DNA from: a virus
Strand: one strand, 5' to 3'
Virus record (IMG/VR): IMGVR_UViG_3300022932_000009
Coordinates: 1 to 40,579 of that record
Length of the DNA stretch: 40,579 nucleotides
The notes beneath the pieces are model-generated. The model had not been told where the DNA came from. It was given only the letters and a program-made list of their open reading frames with translations, and did not search any database. Both the position numbers and the translations under genes were made by a program. This document shows positions 1-6,275 of the stretch, one piece after another (position 1 is the stretch's first letter; each line of letters starts with the position of its first letter).

Positions 1-127
1 TCGTGTGCGCGTCTCCTTCGATGGTGCCGATTTCGGGGCACAGCTCGGCATCAATCTCCTCCCGCTCGCCCTCGGGGATGACGGCGTAACGTGGCACTGA
101 GTGCACACCGCAGCAGACGGCGAAGTT
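1..127. repeat. Left copy of 127-bp terminal direct repeat
   Basis: Bases 1-127 are identical to bases 40453-40579 at the other end of the window. An exact overlap of this size at the two ends of a contig is what a circular or circularly permuted genome gives after assembly, and 127 is a common k-mer length. A gene reads in frame through the junction, which supports circularity. Real short terminal repeats are possible but less likely, because P22-like phages package by headful. Confidence 0.95.
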
Positions 128-187
128 CGGCCCCTCACCATTACAGCCCGGGCACCACCAACCAATCGGCTTGCTGTAGTCGGTCAT
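1..187 (-). CDS. Hypothetical Cys-containing protein, 5' part (gene spans circular junction)
   Basis: This is the start of a 113-aa gene that continues at 40452 down to 40298 once the contig is closed. It begins MTDYSKPIGWWCPGCNGEG, with a CPGC pair and a CC further on, like half of a zinc ribbon. The ATG at 185-187 overlaps the stop of the upstream gene (184-186) in an ATGA. No family recognised. It is truncated here only because the circle was opened inside it. The reading frame across the junction is intact. Confidence 0.8.
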   Translation of the reverse strand, partial: MTDYSKPIGWWCPGCNGEGPNFAVCCGVHSVPRYAVIPEGEREEIDAELCPEIGTIEGDAHT

Positions 188-390
188 CGCTTGCCTCCCA
201 TCTTCGGCGCCTTGTACTTGAGCGCGTCGGTTTTCTTGATCATGCGGACACTTCGCTTCGTCGGGTCGTCACGCCGCAGCTCAGACGGCAGCTTGTTCTT
301 CTTGCGCGCGATCCACCCCCGCACGGTGTCGCGTGGGCGCCCGAGCAGCTCGGCGACCTCGTCGATGGTGAGCCAGACGGGCGCGGTCAT
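184..390 (-). CDS. Small helix-turn-helix DNA-binding protein (excisionase/MerR-like)
   Basis: The 68-aa product starts MTAPVWLTIDEVAELLGRP and continues with a second helix (RDTVRGWIARKK). This is the layout of the HTH_17/excisionase-like winged helix family: an aliphatic helix, a turn at GRP, then a recognition helix. The C-terminus is very basic. It lies in the leftward small-gene operon and overlaps its upstream neighbour by ATGA. The likely role is a transcriptional regulator or DNA-bending factor. No integrase is present, so an excisionase role is unlikely. The family call rests on the motif; the target is unknown. Confidence 0.7.
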   Translation of the reverse strand: MTAPVWLTIDEVAELLGRPRDTVRGWIARKKNKLPSELRRDDPTKRSVRMIKKTDALKYKAPKMGGKR

Positions 391-1010
391 TTGGCACCAG
401 CGATGCGGCGGGCTTCGGCGAGGGTGATGACGCGCTCACCGTGGCTTTGCCGGGTGTCTTCCTCGGCCTCAGCCTTCACCTTGTAGTGGATGGCGCTCTT
501 CGGGTTCCCCGTCCAGTTCGTGGAGTCGAAGCAGAACCTGTTTGCCGCGTCCACAATCACCCACGGCCCCTGCGCTTCCTCGACGACGGGGCCAGTGATG
601 GCCGCCATGGAGCCGACGCCTTCTCTCCCGACGACGGCTTCGTTCCATGCGCCGACGATGCCGGCGCGCAGTCTTTCGTTTTCCGCCCGCAGCGTCTCCG
701 TGATCGCCGCGTTCTGCGCGAGGTTGGCGCGTGCTTCGGTCAGCCGGTGATACAGCGCCTTGACCGCCGTCTCGACGTGGCTGTTGCCGAGCGCTGCGAA
801 CCCAACGCTCTCATTGCAGAAGGCGATGATGGTGCGCGCCGTCGTCTCTGATTGCGAGGCTCGAGCATGCGCAAGGTCCCGCTCCAGCTCGGCGATGCGC
901 TCGCGGTCTGCGGTGTTGACGGTCTTTTCGGCGAGGTCCACGGCGTCGCGGACGGCTTTGAAGGCGCTGAGGTGTGGAGTGATGCGGCTCTTGATATCGT
1001 CGTGGGTCAT
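387..1010 (-). CDS. Hypothetical coiled-coil protein
   Basis: A 207-aa protein. Residues about 20-60 and 85-115 are rich in Ala, Glu, Arg and Leu with heptad-like spacing, so two coiled-coil stretches are likely. The C-terminal 70 residues look globular (VVEEAQGPWVIVDAANRFC). No catalytic motif is visible. The ATG overlaps the stop of the tiny Cys-rich gene upstream. It is the largest gene of the leftward early operon. Function unknown. Confidence 0.7.
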   Translation of the reverse strand: MTHDDIKSRITPHLSAFKAVRDAVDLAEKTVNTADRERIAELERDLAHARASQSETTARTIIAFCNESVGFAALGNSHVETAVKALYHRLTEARANLAQNAAITETLRAENERLRAGIVGAWNEAVVGREGVGSMAAITGPVVEEAQGPWVIVDAANRFCFDSTNWTGNPKSAIHYKVKAEAEEDTRQSHGERVITLAEARRIAGAK

Positions 1011-1135
1011 TCGTTCTCCTCGTCAGGTGGGCAGTCAGGGTCGTTCTTCGGGTCGTTGGGGCAGCCCTTGCCGGGGCAGGTCCACTCGCAGTCGCGGCAA
1101 CCTTCGGGGCAGGGGCAGTGGTGGGGTGTGGTCAT
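1007..1135 (-). CDS. Tiny Cys-rich protein (42 aa)
   Basis: A short ORF encodes 42 residues with seven cysteines, arranged as CPC, CRDC and later single Cys-Pro or Gly-Cys-Pro units, followed by a very acidic tail. Both ends overlap neighbouring genes: its ATG lies in the stop of the 114-aa gene upstream (ATGA at 1132-1135), and its TGA overlaps the next start (1007-1010). This tight coupling is the main evidence that it is real. It may bind a metal. No family recognised. Confidence 0.65.
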   Translation of the reverse strand: MTTPHHCPCPEGCRDCEWTCPGKGCPNDPKNDPDCPPDEENE

Positions 1136-1476
1136 GACGCGGCCTTCGCTGCTTTCCGCCGAGCCGAGAAGTCAGCGCGCTGCCGTGCCGCAAGGGCAGC
1201 GGCGTGCTTCACTTCTTCCTCGTGTCGGTCGGCTGAGATCGAGTAGTGCCGTCGAGGTGGGGCAGGGTGAAAGAGCGTGTACTCGCGTTTCACGCGCCAG
1301 ATGGACGACGGCGAGTTGGTCTCATGCCAGCGCACGGTGTCGCCTTCGATCGACTTGATGGTTCGTGTGATGACGCTCTTCTGCCGGATCTTGGTATTGC
1401 CGAGAGGTCGGCTTTCGATGCGGTAGAGCTTGTCGCCGACACGGAGGAGAGGGATATTGACGTCGCTGATGCTCAT
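1132..1476 (-). CDS. Hypothetical protein
   Basis: The 114-aa product starts MSISDVNIPLLRVGDKLYRI. The first 75 residues look like a small beta-rich domain (alternating V, I and R strands, then DTVRWHE). The last 40 are helical and strongly basic/Ala-rich, a possible nucleic-acid-binding tail. I chose the ATG at 1476, which overlaps the stop of the upstream gene (1473-1475). A longer reading of the frame would run back over that gene. No family recognised. Confidence 0.65.
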   Translation of the reverse strand: MSISDVNIPLLRVGDKLYRIESRPLGNTKIRQKSVITRTIKSIEGDTVRWHETNSPSSIWRVKREYTLFHPAPPRRHYSISADRHEEEVKHAAALAARQRADFSARRKAAKAAS

Positions 1477-1727
1477 GACGCCAACTCGATCCACGCCGCG
1501 TGCATGGCCTTGACGTCGTGGCCAGCGTCGTCGCTGCGAATCCACATCTCGGCAGCGCGAGAGAGCATGCCGCAGTTGCCGATGCCTTCCGCGCCCAGCA
1601 TCTTCTCGACGAGGTGCATGCGGGCGAGGCGGGCGAGGTCGACGCGCGTGTGGGGCGACTTGATGGCCTTGAGCGGTGAGGCGTCCATGCGGGAAATGAA
1701 GTTGTCGAGCTTGCGGATGACGGCCAT
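1473..1727 (-). CDS. Hypothetical protein
   Basis: An 84-aa, mostly helical protein starting MAVIRKLDNFISRMDASPLK. The ATG at 1727 is preceded by AAGGAG eight bases upstream. That leader shares 13 identical bases with the leader of the first gene in the operon. The longer frame reading has no better ribosome binding site. It is the second gene of the leftward early operon. Function unknown. Confidence 0.65.
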   Translation of the reverse strand: MAVIRKLDNFISRMDASPLKAIKSPHTRVDLARLARMHLVEKMLGAEGIGNCGMLSRAAEMWIRSDDAGHDVKAMHAAWIELAS

Positions 1728-1755
1728 GTGGTGGGCTCCTTGTTGGTGAGTGGGT

Positions 1756-2079
1756 TCAGCGAACGGTGCGGGTGGCGTGGAGAGCGGCGAGCGCACGAGC
1801 ATTGAAGGTGTCGGGCTCGGCTGCCTTGTTTGCCTCGTCCATCTCCGCTCGAAGACGCGCATATGCGTCTCCCGTCATGCGGCAGCTGGTGTGCACAAAC
1901 ATGTCGTCTTCAACGATGTCGCGGCAATCAAGCATCCAGCAGACGGTGCTGTCGAACCTCGGTCCGTCGCCGTTTTTTTCGCTGTCGATGACCGGGTCGC
2001 CCGAAAACCGAACCGTGTTGTCGTTGTTGAACGACGTGTAGAGCGTGTTGTCTGCGGGGACGCCTGCGCGCTTGCTCAT
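1756..2079 (-). CDS. Hypothetical protein, first gene of leftward early operon
   Basis: A 107-aa protein starting MSKRAGVPADNTLYTSFNND. It is acidic, with a central Cys-containing stretch (VCWMLDCRDIVEDD) and a helical C-terminus. The ATG at 2079 has AAGGAG eight bases upstream; the longer frame reading would run through the promoter region. It sits directly behind the promoter/palindrome region at 2084-2132, so it is probably among the first phage products made. No family recognised. Confidence 0.65.
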   Translation of the reverse strand: MSKRAGVPADNTLYTSFNNDNTVRFSGDPVIDSEKNGDGPRFDSTVCWMLDCRDIVEDDMFVHTSCRMTGDAYARLRAEMDEANKAAEPDTFNARALAALHATRTVR

Positions 2080-2083
2080 GGTG

Positions 2084-2104
2084 TGGGCTCCTTGTGTGAG
2101 CCCA
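2084..2104 (-). promoter_or_regulatory. Perfect 7-bp inverted repeat over start-site region
   Basis: TGGGCTC and GAGCCCA are separated by 7 bases. The dyad lies between the -10 box of the promoter at 2104-2132 and the first gene, and it covers the expected transcription start and the Shine-Dalgarno AAGGAG. It may be an operator, or a hairpin masking the ribosome binding site in any transcript that starts further upstream. Confidence 0.4.
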
Positions 2105-2132
2105 CTATCGGCGCAATTGCGCAGGAGATCAA
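2104..2132 (-). promoter_or_regulatory. Promoter of leftward early operon with spacer palindrome
   Basis: On the minus strand, TTGATC and GATAGT are separated by 17 bases. The spacer holds the perfect 12-bp palindrome GCGCAATTGCGC (2111-2122). The half-site TGCGCA occurs again at 2134-2139, just upstream of the -35 box. The layout suggests a sigma70-type promoter controlled by a dimeric regulator bound in the spacer. Sequence inference only. Confidence 0.45.
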
Positions 2133-2193
2133 GTGCGCAGGTGATGTTTCTTGAAAATAGTTGCCACGTGGCTTTGCGATGCCGGATCAGGGC

Positions 2194-2223
2194 AAAAGAA
2201 AAACCGCACATTGCTGTGCGGTT
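2194..2223 (-). terminator. Rho-independent terminator of the virion/lysis operon
   Basis: A perfect 9-bp stem, AACCGCACA/TGTGCGGTT, has a 4-base loop (2202-2223). On the minus strand it is followed by TTTCTTTT. It lies just downstream of the endolysin gene, so it ends the long leftward late transcript before the early-operon promoter. Confidence 0.8.
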
Positions 2224-2287
2224 CTCTTCCAACCCTTGACCCTAACCAAGCGTCTTGCGACCGGTTTAGCTTGGCCGTTGGCGCAAG

Positions 2288-2782
2288 CTAGGCATCCCAC
2301 TGCTTGCTGCGAAAGTCAACCAACTGCGCGTGTGGAAGGTCGCGCATCCGCCAGCTGCCACCCCACACGAGGCCCTCGGCTTTGACCGCCTCGCCGTAGT
2401 CGGCCCACGCCTTCTTCGCCTCATCCGTCGACGTGCACCACATGTCTTTGACGCCCTCGCGCTCGGTGACGTGGACCTTGTCGACATCGAGCACGCAGTC
2501 GACGGCGCGCGAGGGGCTGTAGTTGTGGGCCGACGACATCGGGACGGCGTTGGTGACGATCTTCGAGCGGTCGGTGACGGCCTCGGACATCACGCGCCAG
2601 TCAGCCGACCACACGACGCGCCGGCCCTTCTCATAGAGCCGCGCTTGATCGGCTGGCGGACGATGCCCCGACAGCATCACCAGACGCCCGCCACACGCCT
2701 TGAGGACGCGCTCCATGCGAGCGGCCAGCTCGGGATGCAGCGAGGCAAGGACGGCGTTCTGCTTCGCTTGGCTGATGGTCAT
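2288..2782 (-). CDS. Endolysin, M15-family L-alanyl-D-glutamate/VanY-type peptidase
   Basis: A 164-aa zinc peptidase that should cut the peptide stems of peptidoglycan at lysis. The M15 signature is clear: SAHNYSPSRAVD at residues 84-95 gives the zinc ligands His86 and Asp95, and the late DLPH supplies His151. SGHRPPADQARLY near residues 38-50 is the usual upstream substrate loop. The length fits small T5-like endolysins. No signal peptide is visible, so a holin or other membrane protein must let it out. It is the last gene of the late operon, directly before the terminator, and overlaps its upstream neighbour by ATGA. Confidence 0.88.
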   Translation of the reverse strand: MTISQAKQNAVLASLHPELAARMERVLKACGGRLVMLSGHRPPADQARLYEKGRRVVWSADWRVMSEAVTDRSKIVTNAVPMSSAHNYSPSRAVDCVLDVDKVHVTEREGVKDMWCTSTDEAKKAWADYGEAVKAEGLVWGGSWRMRDLPHAQLVDFRSKQWDA

Positions 2783-2952
2783 GGCTCGTCTCCATAGGCT
2801 TCGCCGCGAGCCTCGTAGTCAGAAAGCCCGCTGGCCAGCAGCTGAAAGTAGCGAGCCTGCCGGCGAAGATCTTCCGTCGTGGCGTTTGCTTCGGCGTTGT
2901 CGATGGCTGCGCGCAGGGCGATGGCCATTTGTGGGTGGATTGGTTCGCTCAT
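2779..2952 (-). CDS. Small hypothetical protein of lysis cassette
   Basis: A 57-aa ORF (begins MSEPIHPQMAIALRAAIDN) is held by overlaps on both sides: its ATG lies in the stop of the 100-aa membrane protein, and its TGA overlaps the endolysin start. The product is one or two polar helices with no membrane segment. Position suggests a lysis accessory protein. No family recognised. Confidence 0.6.
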   Translation of the reverse strand: MSEPIHPQMAIALRAAIDNAEANATTEDLRRQARYFQLLASGLSDYEARGEAYGDEP

Positions 2953-3251
2953 GAGCGTTTGCCCTTCTGATCGCTGCGGTACTCGGCAAGGAACGCCTTG
3001 AAGTCGGTGATGTGGCCATCAAGCTTTCCCTCGACGTTGGCGACCTGTCCCTCGAGCTTCACGGCGCGCATGTTGTGGGGACCGGTGACCTCCTTGTCGG
3101 TGCCGTCCGCCTTCGTGCGAACCTCCTTCACTGCCTCAGCCAAGGCAGCAACCTTGACCTCGGTGACGAAGACAGTGCGCGCCACGGCGATGCAGGACGC
3201 TGCAATGGCGACAAGGACGGCGATGGCCTGCAACCACTGCAGCGGGGTCAT
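2949..3251 (-). CDS. Membrane-anchored coiled-coil protein, possible inner-membrane spanin or holin-like
   Basis: A 100-aa protein with one N-terminal membrane helix (about residues 7-27, LQAIAVLVAIAASCIAVART). A long, charged, likely coiled-coil domain follows to the end. One N-terminal helix and a periplasmic coiled coil is the layout of an inner-membrane spanin. It lies between the endolysin and two other membrane-associated genes. A lipoprotein two genes upstream could be the partner, but its form is unusual. A small holin or antiholin is the alternative. Confidence 0.6.
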   Translation of the reverse strand: MTPLQWLQAIAVLVAIAASCIAVARTVFVTEVKVAALAEAVKEVRTKADGTDKEVTGPHNMRAVKLEGQVANVEGKLDGHITDFKAFLAEYRSDQKGKRS

Positions 3252-3700
3252 TCGCTGGCTCGCGGACGGGCGACGGGGCCCATGCTGCCGAGGACGTTGG
3301 CGTTCGAAAACGGCGCCTTGAGGCTGATGCCCTTCACGTTCAGCGTCTTGTCGAGGATGTCTTTGGACACCATCGATTCAACCACCTTGGCGATGTAGAC
3401 GGGGTTCTCCTTGACGAGCTTCGGGCCGACTTCTTCGAGCAGCGACGCGGTGACGCCGTCGATGAAGATCTGAAGCAGGCGCGGGAGGTCGTTGTCGAGC
3501 GTGGTCGGGGTCATCGCCACGAACAGCTTGACGGGGTTGTAGGCGCCCTTTGCGGCGGCGAGGATCTTCTCGCGGTCCTTTTTGGCGACCGTCTTCGCCC
3601 ACAACGGGACGAGGAACGGGCCGGTTAGGGCGGCGAGGGCAATCAGCGCCGAGAGGGCGCCGAGGGCAACAGGGATGGCGGCGAGAATCCAAGGGGGCAT
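3248..3700 (-). CDS. Membrane protein of lysis cassette, possible holin
   Basis: A 150-aa protein starting MPPWILAAIPVALGALSALI. A long hydrophobic N-terminus (about residues 3-34) could form one long or two short membrane helices. The rest is an amphipathic soluble domain (KKDREKILAAAKGAYNPVK, then LLQIFIDGVTASLLEEVGP). The ATG at 3700 sits just after the upstream TGA at 3702; the longer frame reading would run into that gene. Context in the lysis block makes a holin or pore partner plausible, but the soluble part is larger than in typical holins. Confidence 0.55.
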   Translation of the reverse strand: MPPWILAAIPVALGALSALIALAALTGPFLVPLWAKTVAKKDREKILAAAKGAYNPVKLFVAMTPTTLDNDLPRLLQIFIDGVTASLLEEVGPKLVKENPVYIAKVVESMVSKDILDKTLNVKGISLKAPFSNANVLGSMGPVARPRASE

Positions 3701-3701
3701 G

Positions 3702-4130
3702 TCAGTCCTCAATCCAGCCACAGGCTGGGTCGTGTGTTTCGCAGGCGTTCGTGTCGAGGTCGTCCCACAGCGGCCAGTGACGAGACTCGTGGTCAATGGC
3801 AGCCGCAACGCTCACGCCGTCGAGGACGAACATGCGTGCGCGGTAGCCGGGGATGGGCGAGGTGCCGATCTGCGCCGTGCAGGCTTCGATGTCGTCGGCA
3901 GGTGAGCGGCCGCACCGTGAAAAGGTATCGATGTCGGGGCGGCAGAACACGTCGAGACGGGTGGCGATTTCGCAGTTGACCTCGTCACGCTCGCAGGCCT
4001 CGGCCAGCGCCTCGTCAACGCCATCGTCGGCGCAGTCGTAAAGTTCGACAGCGGGGGCACAGGAGGTGAGAAACACCAAGCCAGCGCCAACAACCAAGCC
4101 GATGGAGAGACACCAAGCCCACCGGCTCAT
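3702..4130 (-). CDS. Cys-rich lipoprotein with HExxH motif (putative zinc metallopeptidase)
   Basis: A 142-aa protein with a signal peptide and lipobox: a hydrophobic run at residues 8-20, then LTSC with Cys24 as the lipidation site. The mature part has eight further cysteines (33, 46, 53, 63, 73, 84, 130, 137), enough for four disulfides, so it is made for the periplasm. HESRH at residues 114-118 matches the HExxH zinc-peptidase motif, with another His at 133. It lies upstream of the lysis genes with an ATGA overlap to the previous gene. It could be an outer-membrane lysis factor or a surface protease. HExxH can occur by chance, so the enzyme call is tentative. Confidence 0.6.
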   Translation of the reverse strand: MSRWAWCLSIGLVVGAGLVFLTSCAPAVELYDCADDGVDEALAEACERDEVNCEIATRLDVFCRPDIDTFSRCGRSPADDIEACTAQIGTSPIPGYRARMFVLDGVSVAAAIDHESRHWPLWDDLDTNACETHDPACGWIED

Positions 4131-5068
4131 GGGTACACCAGCGGGATGATGAGCGAGGTGGCGCCCGCGTTGCCGTCAGCGTCGACGCCAGTGGCGGTGA
4201 GCGTGAGGGTCTGGTTCTTCGAGCTGCCACCGGGGCGGGTGACGACGCAGGTGTAGTTGCCCCCGACAACGACGCAGGTGCCGAGCACGCCAGCCGGCTG
4301 CATGTCGAACGACAACCCACCTGGTGCCTGCGAGATGGTGCCGGTGATGGTTGCAACGAGCAGCAGGTACGAGGGCGCGTTGTTCGTCAGCTGCGGCATG
4401 TACGGGTCACCGGGCTCGCCGGCATTCCACGGGCACGACTGCCAACCGAGCGTCGCCTGTGCCGCGGCTTCGTTGGCGCGCGGGATGGTGACGAGGCCGG
4501 CGACGGGGCTGTTGGCCTCCATGTAGTAGGCCCGCTCGCCCGACGTCGCAGTTACGGTGATGCGCTGCAAGTGGCCGGTGCGGAGGTTGGTCGCGATCGA
4601 GCACTGCGGGATGCCACCGACGACGTTGTTGTCGGTCATGCACTGCGTGTACGTCGCAGTCGCCGGCCCACGAAAGAGCAGCGGGATGCACGCATTCTCC
4701 GCCTGCCTCGTCCACGCCGCTGTTGCGCCGGTTGCCGCCAGATACGAGATCGGCTCGGTGTTGCGCGCCAGAGGGTCGCGGCCAGCGCCGAACGACTGCG
4801 AGACGAGCGGGGAGGCCTCGGCGTTGGTCATGCCGGTCTGCGTGACGACGTACGCTGTCGCCGCTGACAGGTTGAAGCCGACCTGCCGCAGCATCGAGCT
4901 GCCGTCGATGACCTCCTGCCGCCACTCCTCGGTGACCTGCGCCGAGGTGCGCCCGCTGTTGGTGACGGCGTAGGCGATGGCCGCGACAAGGCCCATGGCG
5001 GCGAGCAAGCCCGCGAGCACCCACGGGACAGAGATGTTGCGATTCGGGAGGTCAGTCGAGACGGCCAT
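4127..5068 (-). CDS. Membrane-anchored protein with C-terminal beta domain, tail/lysis boundary
   Basis: A 313-aa product (start MAVSTDLPNRNISVPWVLAG). One strong membrane helix lies at about residues 14-36. A helical region, a Cys-containing middle part (AENACIPLL, TQCMTDNN) and a C-terminal Ig-like beta region follow; the last of these carries a Cys pair around GTCVVVGGNYTCVV. I chose the ATG at 5068; the longer frame reading runs over the upstream gene. The shape resembles a pilin or other single-anchor surface protein, but no pilin cleavage motif is visible. Family unknown. Confidence 0.55.
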   Translation of the reverse strand: MAVSTDLPNRNISVPWVLAGLLAAMGLVAAIAYAVTNSGRTSAQVTEEWRQEVIDGSSMLRQVGFNLSAATAYVVTQTGMTNAEASPLVSQSFGAGRDPLARNTEPISYLAATGATAAWTRQAENACIPLLFRGPATATYTQCMTDNNVVGGIPQCSIATNLRTGHLQRITVTATSGERAYYMEANSPVAGLVTIPRANEAAAQATLGWQSCPWNAGEPGDPYMPQLTNNAPSYLLLVATITGTISQAPGGLSFDMQPAGVLGTCVVVGGNYTCVVTRPGGSSKNQTLTLTATGVDADGNAGATSLIIPLVYP

Positions 5069-5082
5069 GATGGTCTTTCGGG

Positions 5083-5910
5083 TCAGGGGGCAGGGTAGAT
5101 GACGGCGTCGAGGGTTTGCATGTAGGCGAGGACGGCGGCGACCTGCGCGGGCGTGTGCGAGACACCGTAGACCATGAGGCGGCGGTAGGAGCCGATGACG
5201 CCGATGGTCCCGCCAGCGCGCGTACCGATGGCCAACGAACCGGCCGGCGCTGCGGCAGTGAATCCGCCGCTGTTGGCCGTCACCACCGAGACCCCGTTCG
5301 CGTACAGCGAGAGATCCGGCGTGTCCGCGACAGCCATCGTCGACGTCGACATGTCGAAGCTGCCGTTGGTCACCGATGCAGCGGGCGCAGTGGCCAGCAG
5401 CTTGAAGCTGACCCCGTCGTTCATCGCGTAGCTGACGGCGAACCCGGCGCTGTACCGGTGGATGACGCCGATGCTCGCACCGCCGCCCGTCGACGTCGCG
5501 ACGAGCGTACCCTCGGCGCTGGCCGAGGTCTTCACCAGCGCATAGATGGTGGCGCCAGTCCCATCGTGCAGGAAGGCCCACGAGGCAGCCGCCACCGACG
5601 AGACGAGGGAGTCGGTTCCATCGAAGGTCAACGCCGGCTTCGTGCCGCTCGGCCCCGCCGTCAACGAGAACAGCGGCCGGTTGGCGAGCGTGCCCTGCGT
5701 GAACGTGCCCCCGAGTGTCCCGAGGTTGACGACGCTGGCCATGGCGTCGCCGTCGAGGAGCGTGCTGTTGTTTGCCCCGTCGAGGTTGTCGCCTTCCATG
5801 TACGCGCGCAGGTTCGCCGCGTCGGGGATGGGGTTGGCTGGAGGAGTGGAGGCACGCCGCCTCTCTCCGCCTCTCCACAGGCTTTTTTGACGTGCCCACG
5901 ATGAGCGCAT
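5083..5910 (-). CDS. LamG/concanavalin-like tail-associated protein
   Basis: A 275-aa protein. After a basic N-terminus, residues about 30-265 read like a LamG/ConA-type jelly roll: a KPALTFDGTDSLVSS strand pair, ATIYALVKTSASAEGTL, DLSLYANGVSV, and the closing RRLMVYGVSHTPAQVAAVLAY. Such domains bind sugars and are common in phage receptor-binding proteins and appendages. Its ATG shares one base with the upstream TGA (TGATG). It probably sits at the tail tip with the neighbouring tail proteins. Confidence 0.65.
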   Translation of the reverse strand: MRSSWARQKSLWRGGERRRASTPPANPIPDAANLRAYMEGDNLDGANNSTLLDGDAMASVVNLGTLGGTFTQGTLANRPLFSLTAGPSGTKPALTFDGTDSLVSSVAAASWAFLHDGTGATIYALVKTSASAEGTLVATSTGGGASIGVIHRYSAGFAVSYAMNDGVSFKLLATAPAASVTNGSFDMSTSTMAVADTPDLSLYANGVSVVTANSGGFTAAAPAGSLAIGTRAGGTIGVIGSYRRLMVYGVSHTPAQVAAVLAYMQTLDAVIYPAP

Positions 5911-6266
5911 CAGCTCTCCACGAACGTGAATGGCGTGATGTTGACGGCGGTGGCCGCAGCGCTGGCGACGACGTAGAGGTCACGGCCAACGGTGTTGAGG
6001 CCGAAAAACTCCTTGTCGCCGGGCAGCATGACGCTGCCATCGGTGGTCAAGCCTGTCGCTGTGATGCTCGGGGGCGCAGCACCGATGGGCACCAGCGTCC
6101 ACGCGATACTGGCTGACGTCGACATGTTGACCAGCTTGACGAGCACAGCACCCGTTGACCCGTTGCGGGGGAGCGGGATGATGGTTGCAGTCGTCCCAAT
6201 CGACAACGTCGTCGGGAGCGGGAGGCCTTCAAGGAGCGGGGTGCCGGTGCGGTTGATGACGGACAT
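5910..6266 (-). CDS. Small beta-rich structural protein
   Basis: A 118-aa protein made almost entirely of short beta strands with Thr, Val and Gly (TLSIGTTATIIPLP, GAVLVKLVNMSTSASIAWT). No charged helices, no membrane segment. It resembles small Ig-like or jelly-roll decoration modules of virions. It lies between the head-binding tail protein and the LamG protein and is probably a tail or fibre subunit. No family match is certain. Confidence 0.55.
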   Translation of the reverse strand: MSVINRTGTPLLEGLPLPTTLSIGTTATIIPLPRNGSTGAVLVKLVNMSTSASIAWTLVPIGAAPPSITATGLTTDGSVMLPGDKEFFGLNTVGRDLYVVASAAATAVNITPFTFVES

Positions 6267-6275
6267 GGTGAGACC

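Noticed and set aside
184-390. Excisionase of a temperate phage
   Set aside because: The HTH fits the excisionase-like family, but no integrase, attachment site or repressor is visible anywhere, so a general regulator is more likely.
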